This document shows positions 17,467-27,572 of a DNA stretch of 64,000 nucleotides, in pieces. Each line of letters starts with the position of its first letter. The stretch's first letter is position 1. The notes beneath the pieces are model-generated. The model worked only from the letters and a program-made list of their open reading frames with translations, searched no databases and was not told where the DNA came from. The position numbers and the translations under genes are program-made. Source of the stretch: Peribacillus folii (GTDB lineage Bacteria > Bacillota > Bacilli > Bacillales > DSM-1321); NCBI RefSeq assembly GCF_030271255.1, contig NZ_JASJOM010000013.1, forward strand, positions 39,398-103,397, read 5' to 3'.

Positions 17467-20400
17467 ATGACATACAATCAAATACCAAAAGCACAAGGGC
17501 TCTACCATCCTGAATTTGAACATGATGCATGTGGGATCGGTTTATATGCTCATTTAAAAGGGCTTGCTACACATGACATCGTCAAACAAGGACTGAATAT
17601 GCTGTGCCAATTGGATCATCGCGGCGGACAAGGCAGTGATCCCCTGACAGGAGATGGCGCAGGACTGATGGTGCAGATCCCTGATGACTATTTCAGGCTG
17701 GCATGCCCGGAAATGAATTTGCCAGCAAAAGGGCGCTATGGGGTAGGGATGCTTTTTTTCTCAAACGATGAAGCTGAACGGAATGAGATCGAAGCTCGTT
17801 TGAATGCATTTATCGAGCAAGAGGGCCAAACGCTGTTAGGCTGGAGAACGGTACCTGTCGATGCGGGTAAAATCGGGGAAGTCGGCAAGGAGACATGTCC
17901 GACAATTCGGCAAGTGTTCATCGGCGCCAGCGAAACGATATCCGATGAGTTAGCGTTTGAGCGTAAATTGTTCATAATCAGGAAGCAAGCGGAAAACTGG
18001 GCTCGTGAACGTGGAAACCGTTTTTATTTTGCCAGCCTTTCAAGTGCCACGATCGTCTACAAGGGATTGCTGACACCGGAGCAGGTGGATGCTTTTTATC
18101 TTGACCTTCAACAGGAAGCTTTTGTTTCCGCTTTTGCTTTAGTGCATTCCCGCTTCAGTACGAATACCTTTCCAAGCTGGGAGAGGGCGCATCCCAACCG
18201 TTACCTGATCCATAATGGCGAAATCAATACGCTCAGAGGTAATGTGAATTGGATGAAAGCCCGTGAGCAGCAGTTCGTTTCGGAAGCATTCGGAGAGGAC
18301 CTGCAAAAGGTGCTGCCGATTTTGGATATAGACGGCAGTGATTCCTCGATACTTGATAATGCACTTGAATTCTTCGTGCTTGCCGGGCGCAAACCGGCAC
18401 ATGCGGCCATGATGCTCATTCCTGAGCCGTGGACGGAGAATCCGCATATGACGAAAGAAAAGAAGGCATTTTACGAATATCATAGCATGCTCATGGAGCC
18501 GTGGGATGGTCCAACCGCCATTTCCTTTACGAACGGCAAGCAGATCGGGGCCATCCTCGATCGAAATGGCCTTAGGCCGGCACGGTATTATGTGACAAAG
18601 GATGATTATATCATTTTTTCCTCCGAGGTCGGCGTGATTGATGTAGAGCCCGAGAATGTACTATATAAAGATCGTTTAAGCCCGGGAAGAATGCTGTTGA
18701 TCGATTTGGAGGAAGGGCGCATCGTTTCCGATGAAGAGATCAAGTCGGAAATGGCTCAGGAAAATCCCTATCAGCAATGGCTGGACGAGCAGCTTGTTCA
18801 ATTAAGCGACGATGAATCGATGACAACGCATCAGCCAATCGCTGACTTGCTATTCAGGCAAAAAGCGTTCGGATACACGTATGAAGATGTCCAAAAATAT
18901 TTATTGCCCATCATCAACGAGGGCAAGGATCCACTGGGAAGCATGGGGAATGACATTCCGTTAGCGGTTTTATCCGATCGCCCCCAATCATTATTCAACT
19001 ATTTCAAGCAATCCTTCGCGCAGGTAACCAACCCGCCTATCGACTCGCTTCGTGAACAAATCGTCACATCCACGATGACATTCCTTGGAGCGGAGGGAGA
19101 TTTGCTGAAACCGGATAAAACGAACAGCCGCCGCATCCAATTGGATTCACCTGTATTGACGCCAGGCCAAATGCAGCAGCTCAAAGGGAATGCGTTTCCT
19201 GAATTCCAAAGCAAGGTCATTCACACGTTATTTTCAGAAGATTTGGAGAGCGAGCTTGACCGGATCTGCCGTGAAGCGGAGCTGGCGATTTCCGAGGGTG
19301 TCAGCCTCCTGATTTTATCCGATCACGGGCTGAGCGAGGAAAATGCAGCCATCCCTTCCCTGTTGGCAGCGAGTGCCCTTCATCAGGAGCTTATCCGCCA
19401 TGGGAATCGGACGAAGGTGAGCATCATCGTCGAATCGGGCGAAGCGAGGGAGGTCCATCATTTCGCATCGCTGATCGGGTATGGCGTGGATGCGATTCAC
19501 CCATACCTTGCCTATGAAACATATAAACAGGCTATCTCGGAAGGCAGCTTGACCGTCAGCTATGAAGAAACGGTAAGGAAATATGTACGCTCCGTGACGG
19601 AGGGCATCGTAAAAGTGATGTCGAAGATGGGGATTTCCACGATCCAGAGTTATCGCGGAGCACAAATTTTCGAGGCGGTCGGAATCGGCGCGGATGTCAT
19701 CGAACGTTATTTCAGCGGAACGGCCTCACAGCTTAGCGGGATCGATTTGGAAACGATCGCGAATGAAGCATTGATTCGCCATAGAAAAGCCGCTGCTGGC
19801 TCCTATGACCAAACGCTTGAAAGCGGAAGTGATTTTCAATGGAGGAAAACGGGCGAGCACCATGCCTTCAATCCAAAAACGATTCATACGCTGCAATGGG
19901 CTTGCCGCAAAGGTGATTATCAATTATTTAAACAATATTCCAGCTTGGCGAATGAAGAAAGACTCGGGTTTTTACGTAATTTATTCTCGTTCGATCAAAA
20001 GCGCCAAAGCATTTCCATCGATGAAGTCGAGTCCGTCGAATCGATTGTCACCCGTTTTAAAACAGGGGCGATGTCATTCGGCTCATTGAGTCAGGAAGCG
20101 CATGAAACCTTGGCGATTGCGATGAACCGCTTGGGCGGAAAAAGCAATAGCGGTGAAGGCGGGGAGCATCCAAGCCGTTACCATTTGGATGAAAACGGCG
20201 ATAACCGCCGCAGCGGGATCAAGCAGATTGCCTCCGGGCGTTTTGGGGTGAAAAGTCATTACCTCATCAATGCCGATGAGCTCCAAATCAAGATGGCACA
20301 AGGAGCAAAGCCTGGTGAGGGCGGACAGCTGCCAGGGAATAAGGTATATCCATGGGTCGCAGAGGTTCGTGGTTCCACACCTGGTGTAGGCTTGATCTCA

Positions 20401-22011
20401 CCGCCTCCGCATCATGATATCTATTCAATAGAAGATCTGGCCCAGCTGATTCACGATTTGAAAAATGCCAATCGTGATGCCAGGATCAGCGTCAAGCTTG
20501 TCTCAAAAGCAGGCGTGGGCACGATTGCAGCCGGTGTTGCCAAAGGTGCAGCGGATGTCATCGTCATCAGCGGCTATGACGGGGGAACGGGTGCATCACC
20601 AAAAACGAGCATTAAGCATACGGGCCTTCCTTGGGAGCTCGGACTTGCTGAAGCGCACCAAACCTTGATGCTGAATGGCCTGCGCAGCCGCGTCGTCCTT
20701 GAAACGGACGGTAAGCTAATGACGGGGCGCGATGTAGTCATGGCGGCAATCCTTGGCGCTGAGGAGTTCGGGTTTGCCACGGCACCGCTTGTAGTCCTTG
20801 GCTGTGTCATGATGCGTGCTTGCCATCTGGACACATGCCCAGTCGGGGTCGCTACCCAAAACCCTGAGCTTCGCAGCAAATTCACTGGAGATCCTGATCA
20901 TGTCGTGAATTTCATGCGCTTCATCGCTGAAGAAGTGCGGGAAACGATGGCAGAGCTAGGTTTTCGGACGCTGGAGGAGATGGTCGGCCGCACGGATGTC
21001 TTGCAGGTGAGCGAGCGGACGCAAAACCATTGGAAGGCGAAGCATCTGGACTTGACGACACTTCTTTTCCAGCCGGAGGGGATACGTACGTATCAACTAC
21101 CTCAAAACCATAAAATCGATGAAGCATTGGATATCCGAAAAATTTTACCGATGGTTCAGCCGGCATTGAACGATCAAGTTCCGGTGGATGTCAGCTTCCC
21201 GATTACAAACGTGAACCGTGTTGTCGGTACGATTGTCGGAAGTGAAGTATCCAAGCGTTATGGCGAACCCGGCCTGCCGGAAGATACGATCACACTTCGC
21301 TTTACCGGATCTGCGGGCCAAAGCTTCGGTGCCTTCGTTCCAAAAGGGATGTCGCTGTACTTGACGGGCGATGCCAATGATTATGTGGGGAAAGGGCTGT
21401 CAGGCGGAAAAATCATTGTTTCGGCGCCTGCTGGCAATCAGATCGAGGCCGGGGACAATGTCATTGCCGGGAATATCGCCTTATACGGAGCAACAAGCGG
21501 CGAGGCGTACATCAATGGCCGTGCCGGAGAACGCTTCGCGGTGCGGAACAGCGGGGTCAATGTCGTCGTTGAAGGAATCGGTGACCATGGCTGTGAGTAT
21601 ATGACTGGCGGACGCGTAGTCATCCTGGGCAATGTCGGCAAGAACTTTGCGGCAGGCATGTCAGGCGGCATCGCCTATGTCCTTGCTGATGATGCAGCGG
21701 AATTCAAGGCATTATGCAATGCTGAAATGATCGAGTTCGAGACGCTTGTCGAAGATGCAAGCGAGGTTAAAGAGATGATTCTCAGCCACCATCACTATAC
21801 GGGAAGTGCCAAGGCTTCCTATGTACTGGAGAACTGGGACGATTTTTCCAAGAAATTCGTGAAGGTCATCCCTAAGGATTACAAGCGGATGATGAGAAGC
21901 ATCGAAGAGCAGAAGCAAGCAGGATTAACGGATGAAGAAGCGGCCATGAGCGCCTTTCAAGCCAATGCCGTTCAAGATAAAAAACTCACGAAACAAGCAG
22001 TGATGCTCTAA
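17467..22011 (+). CDS. gltA: Glutamate synthase (NADPH) large subunit
   Basis: 1514 residues from ATG 17467, chosen because the protein then begins MTYNQIPKAQGLY like its B. subtilis homologue and GGGGG lies 8 bases upstream. Transfers the glutamine amide to 2-oxoglutarate. C22 in HDACGIG becomes the N-terminal nucleophile of the Ntn glutaminase domain after removal of a short propeptide. The FMN-binding TIM barrel contains GGKSNSGEGGEHPSRY and the 3Fe-4S ligands C1113, C1119 and C1124. The C-terminal beta-helix is rich in Gly (GGRVVILGNVGKNFAAGMSGG). Forms the enzyme with GltB, 16 bases downstream. Confidence 0.98.
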   Translation: MTYNQIPKAQGLYHPEFEHDACGIGLYAHLKGLATHDIVKQGLNMLCQLDHRGGQGSDPLTGDGAGLMVQIPDDYFRLACPEMNLPAKGRYGVGMLFFSNDEAERNEIEARLNAFIEQEGQTLLGWRTVPVDAGKIGEVGKETCPTIRQVFIGASETISDELAFERKLFIIRKQAENWARERGNRFYFASLSSATIVYKGLLTPEQVDAFYLDLQQEAFVSAFALVHSRFSTNTFPSWERAHPNRYLIHNGEINTLRGNVNWMKAREQQFVSEAFGEDLQKVLPILDIDGSDSSILDNALEFFVLAGRKPAHAAMMLIPEPWTENPHMTKEKKAFYEYHSMLMEPWDGPTAISFTNGKQIGAILDRNGLRPARYYVTKDDYIIFSSEVGVIDVEPENVLYKDRLSPGRMLLIDLEEGRIVSDEEIKSEMAQENPYQQWLDEQLVQLSDDESMTTHQPIADLLFRQKAFGYTYEDVQKYLLPIINEGKDPLGSMGNDIPLAVLSDRPQSLFNYFKQSFAQVTNPPIDSLREQIVTSTMTFLGAEGDLLKPDKTNSRRIQLDSPVLTPGQMQQLKGNAFPEFQSKVIHTLFSEDLESELDRICREAELAISEGVSLLILSDHGLSEENAAIPSLLAASALHQELIRHGNRTKVSIIVESGEAREVHHFASLIGYGVDAIHPYLAYETYKQAISEGSLTVSYEETVRKYVRSVTEGIVKVMSKMGISTIQSYRGAQIFEAVGIGADVIERYFSGTASQLSGIDLETIANEALIRHRKAAAGSYDQTLESGSDFQWRKTGEHHAFNPKTIHTLQWACRKGDYQLFKQYSSLANEERLGFLRNLFSFDQKRQSISIDEVESVESIVTRFKTGAMSFGSLSQEAHETLAIAMNRLGGKSNSGEGGEHPSRYHLDENGDNRRSGIKQIASGRFGVKSHYLINADELQIKMAQGAKPGEGGQLPGNKVYPWVAEVRGSTPGVGLISPPPHHDIYSIEDLAQLIHDLKNANRDARISVKLVSKAGVGTIAAGVAKGAADVIVISGYDGGTGASPKTSIKHTGLPWELGLAEAHQTLMLNGLRSRVVLETDGKLMTGRDVVMAAILGAEEFGFATAPLVVLGCVMMRACHLDTCPVGVATQNPELRSKFTGDPDHVVNFMRFIAEEVRETMAELGFRTLEEMVGRTDVLQVSERTQNHWKAKHLDLTTLLFQPEGIRTYQLPQNHKIDEALDIRKILPMVQPALNDQVPVDVSFPITNVNRVVGTIVGSEVSKRYGEPGLPEDTITLRFTGSAGQSFGAFVPKGMSLYLTGDANDYVGKGLSGGKIIVSAPAGNQIEAGDNVIAGNIALYGATSGEAYINGRAGERFAVRNSGVNVVVEGIGDHGCEYMTGGRVVILGNVGKNFAAGMSGGIAYVLADDAAEFKALCNAEMIEFETLVEDASEVKEMILSHHHYTGSAKASYVLENWDDFSKKFVKVIPKDYKRMMRSIEEQKQAGLTDEEAAMSAFQANAVQDKKLTKQAVML

Positions 22012-22027
22012 GAAAGGGGAGAGAAAG

Positions 22028-23509
22028 ATGGGAAAAGCAACAGGATTTATGGATTATCCGCGAGAAAAGCCAAAAGACCGGAATCCTCTCACTCGTCTAA
22101 GCGATTGGAGAGAATACACAACTCCTTTCTCTGATGAAAAATTAAGCATACAGGGAGCGCGGTGCATGGACTGCGCTACCCCATTCTGCCATATGGGCAT
22201 GGAATTGAACCGGGTCACGACAGGCTGCCCGATCAATAACCTGATTCCCGAATGGAATGACCTGGTATTCCGCGGAAGATGGAAGGAAGCGCTGGATCGT
22301 TTAGCGAAAACGAATAATTTCCCTGAATTCACCGGGCGCGTCTGCCCGGCCCCATGTGAAGGGTCTTGTACGGTTGCGATCAGCGATCCTGCGGTTTCTA
22401 TTAAAAACATCGAACGGACGATCATCGATAAAGGATTTGAAAATGGCTGGATCACGCCTCGCATTCCTGAAAGCAGGACCGGCAGGAAAATTGCCATCAT
22501 CGGTTCAGGCCCGGCAGGATTGGCGAGCGCCGATCAGTTGAACCAAGCCGGTCATTCTGTCACGGTCTATGAGCGTGCCGACCGTGCAGGCGGACTATTG
22601 ACATACGGCATTCCGAACATGAAGCTGGAAAAAGATGTCGTTGCCCGCCGAATCAAATTATTGACGCAGGAAGGCATCGATTTCGTCACGAACACAGAAG
22701 TCGGAAAAGATATCTCAGCAGATGATCTGAAGGAGCAATACGATGCGGTCATTCTCTGCACAGGTGCCCAAAAACAACGTGACCTGGAAATCGAAGGCCG
22801 CGGGGCTGCTGGTATTCACCTGGCAATGGATTACTTGACGACCTCGACCAAAAGCCTGCTCGATTCCAATTTTGAAGACGGCAAATTTTTGGATACCAAG
22901 GGCAAGGACGTCATCGTCATCGGGGGAGGAGATACTGGAGCTGACTGTGTCGCTACTGCCCTTCGCCAAGAATGCAGGAGCGTCGTCCAATTCGGCAAGC
23001 ATCCAATCTTGCCGGCAGCACGCACCTCCGATAATATGTGGCCGGCATATCCGAACGTTTTTTCACTAGAATATGCTTATGAAGAAGCGGAAGCGAAATT
23101 CGGAGCAGACCCGCGTCAATATTCCATCCAAACAAAGAAAATCGTAGCCGACGAAAATGGAAACGTTAAAGAACTTCATACAATCTCCATGGGAAAAATC
23201 AAAGACGAAAATGGCATCTACATTTTCAAGGAAATTCCCGGAACGGAAAAAGTATGGCCGGCACAATACGTTTTCATCGCCATCGGATTCGAAGGAACGG
23301 AACAGCCGCTATTGACCCAATTCGGCGTGGAAACGGCCAATCAAAAAATCGACGCCGTCTACGGCGAGTACAAAACGAATGTCGAAGGCGTCTTCGCTGC
23401 CGGAGATGCAAGAAGAGGGCAAAGCCTCATCGTATGGGCAATCAATGAAGGCCGTGAAGCAGCACGAGAAGTCGACCGCTACCTGATGGGTGCATCCGTC
23501 CTGCCATAA
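22028..23509 (+). CDS. gltB: Glutamate synthase (NADPH) small subunit
   Basis: 493 residues, same length as B. subtilis GltB. The N-terminal cysteine motifs CMDCATPFC, GCPINNLIPEWND and CPAPCEGSC bind two 4Fe-4S clusters. The FAD site is IIGSGPAGLASADQL and the NADPH site VIGGGDTGADCVATA. It passes electrons from NADPH to GltA. Start ATG follows AAAGGGGAGAG; the gene is cotranscribed with gltA and followed by a terminator. Confidence 0.98.
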   Translation: MGKATGFMDYPREKPKDRNPLTRLSDWREYTTPFSDEKLSIQGARCMDCATPFCHMGMELNRVTTGCPINNLIPEWNDLVFRGRWKEALDRLAKTNNFPEFTGRVCPAPCEGSCTVAISDPAVSIKNIERTIIDKGFENGWITPRIPESRTGRKIAIIGSGPAGLASADQLNQAGHSVTVYERADRAGGLLTYGIPNMKLEKDVVARRIKLLTQEGIDFVTNTEVGKDISADDLKEQYDAVILCTGAQKQRDLEIEGRGAAGIHLAMDYLTTSTKSLLDSNFEDGKFLDTKGKDVIVIGGGDTGADCVATALRQECRSVVQFGKHPILPAARTSDNMWPAYPNVFSLEYAYEEAEAKFGADPRQYSIQTKKIVADENGNVKELHTISMGKIKDENGIYIFKEIPGTEKVWPAQYVFIAIGFEGTEQPLLTQFGVETANQKIDAVYGEYKTNVEGVFAAGDARRGQSLIVWAINEGREAAREVDRYLMGASVLP

Positions 23510-23513
23510 CTGT

Positions 23514-23547
23514 AAAGAAGCACCATAATGGTTATGGTGCTTCTTTT
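23514..23547 (+). terminator. Terminator after gltB
   Basis: AGAAGCACCATAA pairs with TTATGGTGCTTCT, followed by TT. Confidence 0.9.
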
Positions 23548-23609
23548 GCTTGTGTGCGATAATCTGGAACCCGTGAACAAAGCGCCGAACGGGCGGATAC
23601 ATCCTGAAG

Positions 23610-24690
23610 ATGGAAGCAGAAACGCGCTGCATAAGATCAAGCTCCGAATTCGCGAGTAAAAGCGCAAAATTGGCGAGTAAAAGTCCCAAATTGGCGAGTA
23701 AATCGCTCAAACTCGCGAGTAAACTAACCAAATTGGCGAGTAAAGCCCCAATATGATGATGAAACGCATAAAAACTACAAATAGCAGAAACTCGTACGAA
23801 AAGGCTCCATTATTAGGTTAAGAATCGAATTCGCGAGTGAAAGCGCAAAATTGGCGAGTAAAAGTCCCAAATTGGCGAGTAAATCACTCAAACTCGCGAA
23901 TAAACCAACCAAATTGGCGAGTAAATCACTCAAACTCGCGAGTAAACCAACCAAGTTGGCGAGTAAAGCCCCCAATATGATGATGAAACGCATAAAAACT
24001 ACAAAAATAGCAGAAACTCGTACGAAAAGGCTCCATTATTAGGTTAAGATCCGAATTCGCGAGTGAAAGCGCAAAATTGGCGAGTAAATCACTCAAACTC
24101 GCGAGTAAACTAACTAAATTGGCGAGTAAATCGCTCAAACTCGCGAGTAAACTAACCAAATTGGCGGGTAAATCACTCAAACTCGCGAATAAACCAACCA
24201 AATTGGCGAGTAAATCACTCAAACTCGCGAGTAAACCAACCAAATTGGCGAGTAAATCGCTCAAACTCGCGAGTAAACCAACCAAATTGGCGAGTAAAGC
24301 CCCCAATATGGTGGTGAAACGCATAAAAAACAACAAAAATAGCAGAAACTCGCGCAAAAAGGCTCCATTATTAGGTTAAAATCCGAATTTGCGAGTGAAA
24401 GCGCAAAATTGGCGAGTAAATCACTCAAACTCGCGAGTAAACTAACCAAATTGGCGAGTAAAGCCCCAATATGATGATGAAACGCATAAAAACTACAAAT
24501 AGCAGAAACTCGTACGAAAAGGCTCCATTATTAGGTTAAGATCCGAATTCGCGAGTGAAAGCGCAAAATTGGCGAGTAAATCACTCAAACTCGCGAGTAA
24601 ACCAACCAAGTTGGCGAGTAAAGCCCCAATATGGTGGTGAAACGCATAAAAAACTACAAAAATAGCAGAAACTCGTAGGAAAAGGCTCGA
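23610..24690 (+). repeat. GCGAGTAAA repeat array, locus B
   Basis: Largest array, about 1.1 kb, between the convergent gltB and yxeQ genes. I count 25 exact GCGAGTAAA words plus about seven variants (GCGAGTGAA, GCGAATAAA, GCGGGTAAA). Two 21-bp monomer types alternate, giving a 42-bp dimer: GCGAGTAAA-TCACTC-AAACTC and GCGAGTAAA-CCAACC-AAATTG. Five linkers of about 90 bp separate blocks of 2 to 10 monomers; each contains GCAGAAACTCGTACG, GGCTCCATTATTAGG and CCGAATTCGCGAGTG. The array starts and ends in linker sequence. Repetitive open frames (LASK heptads; LLANL heptads) lack ribosome sites. Confidence 0.93.
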
Positions 24691-24727
24691 GTTTCCGTTC
24701 AATAAAGCATATATCATGAAAAAGCGA

Positions 24728-24757
24728 GGGGGAACCGTATAAAATACGGTTCCCCTT
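24728..24757 (-). terminator. Terminator after yxeQ
   Basis: GGGGAACCGTAT-AAA-ATACGGTTCCCC, a strong 12-bp stem. The T stretch on the minus side is interrupted. Confidence 0.75.
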
Positions 24758-24767
24758 GTGGACGAGA

Positions 24768-26099
24768 TTAGCTTTTGCAGTCAGCTTCTTGAAAAACGCC
24801 TAGTGTGCTGATAGGGAGAGAGTGGACAGCTTCAATTAGTTGTTCTGCCCTTGCTTCATCGCCTATGGCGTGAAGCAATTTGGTTTTTAATTGTGATTTT
24901 GTCAGGGGGTTTCCGGGACTTCCCTTGGGTGTATCAATCCGTTTTGATAGGACATTGCCGTTTGTTGCAGTTACGGTAACGATTGTGAATCGTCCCTTAG
25001 GGAGTGCTTCTTTACTTGGCTTGATCGTTGCATCGGTGATTCTATTCACTTTTTGCAAGGATGCCCTCCATGAAGGAGGGATGGGTTTGGATTCGAAAGA
25101 GGCGAATGACAGGGGTTTGCCTGTAAGGGCGAGCCAGACAATATACTCTATCGAAAAACGTCCTTCTTCACCAGTCTCGGGATCATGGTGTATGAGTGCC
25201 GAATCACCGTCGGGAGGGAAGCAGATACGTACCGATTCGATATCTTGGTCGGTTAAGCCGTATGTTTGGTGTAAAAAAGCAGCGGCATCGGCGCCGTGTG
25301 CCGCAGCAGAGCAAAACGGGTATTGTTTAAACCATAATCCAGGTGTTACGATTCGCCATGTTTTTCCCCAGTTCACCGTCAAGTCGGGCACATTTGTTTC
25401 TGCATATACCTCAAAGAAACCAGTTAAGAAGTCGGGGTTGCTATGCATCCCCATGCCGATCCAATCAGCAGATTCGACTGCGTTTTTTGCAGCGATCCCT
25501 ACATGGAGCGGTTTTATCACGGTGCCAAATTGGAGTCGCAGGCCGGCTGATTGAGTAGCGGCAAGACTCATGGTTTCGGCTATTAAGCGTGGTGAATATT
25601 TCCGTAAATAAGCTACTGCCCCAGCTGCCGCTATCACGCCGAGTGTAGCTGTGCTATGCCACCCCTTCAAATAATGCGTCGGGTTCATCGCTTCTCCGAG
25701 GCGGGCCATGATTTCGACACCAACCACATAGGCAGCTAAAAAACGTTTCCCGTGCATTTCCGGTTCTCCAACCGCAAACAAGGCAGACAAAATAACTGCA
25801 CTTGGATGGCCCCGGACGTCCGAGTGGACATCATCATAATCCAGTAAATGGGCCTGAAAGCCATTAAATAGTGCCGCTTGGGACCTTGTAGCATGCAGGT
25901 GACTGCCAATCAAGTAACCTGTCGGGTTACCGCCTTGTTCCAGAACGATTTGTTTTAAGGTCATCATTTCTTTTTCGGATTTTGTTTGATAGGAAACGGC
26001 GAGATAATCAACGATTCCTTCAATGGCAGATTGTCCTGCCCGTTCGCTATCCAATGGATTGGAATGATAGATGGCTTCAGCCAATTTTTCCGTATTCAA
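24768..26099 (-). CDS. yxeQ: MmgE/PrpD family protein (YxeQ-like)
   Basis: About 443 residues of the MmgE/PrpD fold (2-methylcitrate dehydratase relatives). Typical segments are LLDYDDVHSDVRGHPSAVI and GWHSTATLGVIAAAGA. It is the last gene of the yxe-type operon. Start: TTG at 26099 is preferred because AAGGAAGTGA is 5-9 bases upstream; a GTG at 26108 is too close to that site. In B. subtilis yxeQ belongs to the same operon, but its exact step is not established to my knowledge. Here it directly follows yxeO with a 17-base gap, without yxeP between. Confidence 0.88.
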   Translation of the reverse strand: MNTEKLAEAIYHSNPLDSERAGQSAIEGIVDYLAVSYQTKSEKEMMTLKQIVLEQGGNPTGYLIGSHLHATRSQAALFNGFQAHLLDYDDVHSDVRGHPSAVILSALFAVGEPEMHGKRFLAAYVVGVEIMARLGEAMNPTHYLKGWHSTATLGVIAAAGAVAYLRKYSPRLIAETMSLAATQSAGLRLQFGTVIKPLHVGIAAKNAVESADWIGMGMHSNPDFLTGFFEVYAETNVPDLTVNWGKTWRIVTPGLWFKQYPFCSAAAHGADAAAFLHQTYGLTDQDIESVRICFPPDGDSALIHHDPETGEEGRFSIEYIVWLALTGKPLSFASFESKPIPPSWRASLQKVNRITDATIKPSKEALPKGRFTIVTVTATNGNVLSKRIDTPKGSPGNPLTKSQLKTKLLHAIGDEARAEQLIEAVHSLPISTLGVFQEADCKS

Positions 26100-26116
26100 G
26101 CCGTTCACTTCCTTTT

Positions 26117-26872
26117 TTACCTGGCAGCTCCGTCCGTTTCATCTCCCGCTTGCCGTAAAAAACGTTGGGTTCGCGGATTAAGTGAATGCTCGATGACTTG
26201 TTCGGGGGTGCCTTGTTCGATAATTTGTCCATCTGCCATGAAGATGACATGGTCAGCCACTTCCTTGGCAAATTGCATTTCATGCGTCACGATCACCATT
26301 GTCGTATCTTCCTTCGATAACTGCCGTATGACTTGTAAAACCTCATTGACCAGTTCAGGATCGAGGGCGGAAGTGGGCTCATCAAATAATATCGCATGTG
26401 GTTTTACGGCCAATGCCCTGGCGATGCTGACACGCTGCTGCTGCCCGCCGGATAATGTAGCCGGGTATTGGTGTGCTTGCTTCTCTAAGCCGACCCGTTT
26501 CAATAAATTCTCGCCGATTTGAATCGCTTCTTCTTTTTTCATTTTACTGCTGACAAGCAAGGATTCGATCACGTTTTTCAAAGCTGTTTTATTTTTGAAC
26601 AGGTTATAGTGCTGAAATACCATCGCGGTTTGTTGCCTTAATTGGTAGGCGTCCCTGGCTTTATATTTTTGGGTATTCAATTTTACATCCTTGATCTCGA
26701 TGGTGCCGTTGCTGGGCTTTTCCAGCAAGTTCAGACAGCGCAATAATGTCGATTTCCCGGAGCCCGACGGACCTATGATGGCGACGACTTCTCCGGTTTT
26801 TATATCCAAGTTGATATCGGTCAATACTTGTTTATCACCGAAATGTTTCGTTAGGTTCCTTACTTTTATCAT
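26117..26872 (-). CDS. yxeO: Polar amino acid ABC transporter ATPase (YxeO-like)
   Basis: 251 residues. Walker A GPSGSGKS (34-41), Q-loop MVFQHYNLF, signature LSGGQQQR (140-147), Walker B ILFDEPTSALD (161 on), switch VTHEM. It belongs to the GlnQ/TcyN-type amino acid importers. It works with the permease (26877) and binding protein (27573), giving a complete importer; by synteny with B. subtilis yxeMNO the cargo is probably S-(2-succino)cysteine or its N-acetyl form. Start ATG follows AAGGTGATCAT. Confidence 0.93.
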   Translation of the reverse strand: MIKVRNLTKHFGDKQVLTDINLDIKTGEVVAIIGPSGSGKSTLLRCLNLLEKPSNGTIEIKDVKLNTQKYKARDAYQLRQQTAMVFQHYNLFKNKTALKNVIESLLVSSKMKKEEAIQIGENLLKRVGLEKQAHQYPATLSGGQQQRVSIARALAVKPHAILFDEPTSALDPELVNEVLQVIRQLSKEDTTMVIVTHEMQFAKEVADHVIFMADGQIIEQGTPEQVIEHSLNPRTQRFLRQAGDETDGAAR

Positions 26873-26876
26873 ATGA

Positions 26877-27548
26877 TCACCTTCTAAGTGGTTTGCTGAG
26901 CCAAATCTCCAGATATTTTTGGATCCATGAATAAAGAATGACCAGCAGCCAGTAAATCAGGCCAACCACCAAATATGTCTCGAAAAAGCGCATGCTGGCG
27001 GATGCCAGTATTTTGCCTTCTGCGAATAGTTCCGTAATCCCTAACGTGAAGGCAAGGGAGGTTTCTTTAATCAAAGATATAAATGTATTCCCTGTTGCGG
27101 GCAATGCGTTTAAAGCTGCTTGTGGCAAGATGATTCGCGAGTAAATCTGCACCCTTTTCATGCCCGTTGCAAGACCCGCTTCCATTTGGCCTTTGTCGAC
27201 GGAATTCAACCCGGCCCGAAAAATTTCTGCCAAGTAGGACGATTCCTTCAGACTGAATCCGATAATGGCCGCCATGATCGCGTCCATCGTCGACAATGAC
27301 GGGAATAATTGGGGTAACCCGTAATAAATGATGAATAATTGCACCAATGTTGGCATCCCGCGAAACAGGGAGATATATAAGCCTGCCAAATGAGTGATGC
27401 CAAAGATCTTGCTATTTCTTATTAGCGCCACTACAAGCCCGATAATAATGGCGAAAACCATCGAAACGATGGCTAAAAGGAGAGTGATTGGAATGTATTT
27501 TGCGATTTGCAGGGAAATTTCCAACATATACTGTAAATCGAAATTCAT
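26877..27548 (-). CDS. yxeN: Polar amino acid ABC transporter permease (YxeN-like)
   Basis: 223 residues, about five membrane helices, with the His/Glu/Gln/Arg/opine family (HisM) signature and the EAA-type motif EAGLATGMKRVQIYSRIILPQ followed by ALNALP. It forms the membrane channel for YxeO/YxeM. There is a 4-base gap to yxeO and a GGAGG ribosome site. Confidence 0.93.
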   Translation of the reverse strand: MNFDLQYMLEISLQIAKYIPITLLLAIVSMVFAIIIGLVVALIRNSKIFGITHLAGLYISLFRGMPTLVQLFIIYYGLPQLFPSLSTMDAIMAAIIGFSLKESSYLAEIFRAGLNSVDKGQMEAGLATGMKRVQIYSRIILPQAALNALPATGNTFISLIKETSLAFTLGITELFAEGKILASASMRFFETYLVVGLIYWLLVILYSWIQKYLEIWLSKPLRR

Positions 27549-27572
27549 AATGCTTTAAAACCTCCGCTATGC

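Noticed and set aside
23851..24379. Open frames of LASK heptads (plus strand) and LLANL heptads (minus strand) in locus B
   Set aside because: The 21-bp period keeps several frames open on both strands; no ribosome sites, and locus A and C give different peptides in their own frames.
23610..24690. CRISPR array
   Set aside because: Spacers between core words are themselves repeated and only 12 bp long; no cas genes nearby; core not palindromic.
27132..27150. GCGAGTAAA inside the yxeN permease gene
   Set aside because: It encodes the conserved YSRII of the permease on the minus strand; single copy without periodicity, so chance.
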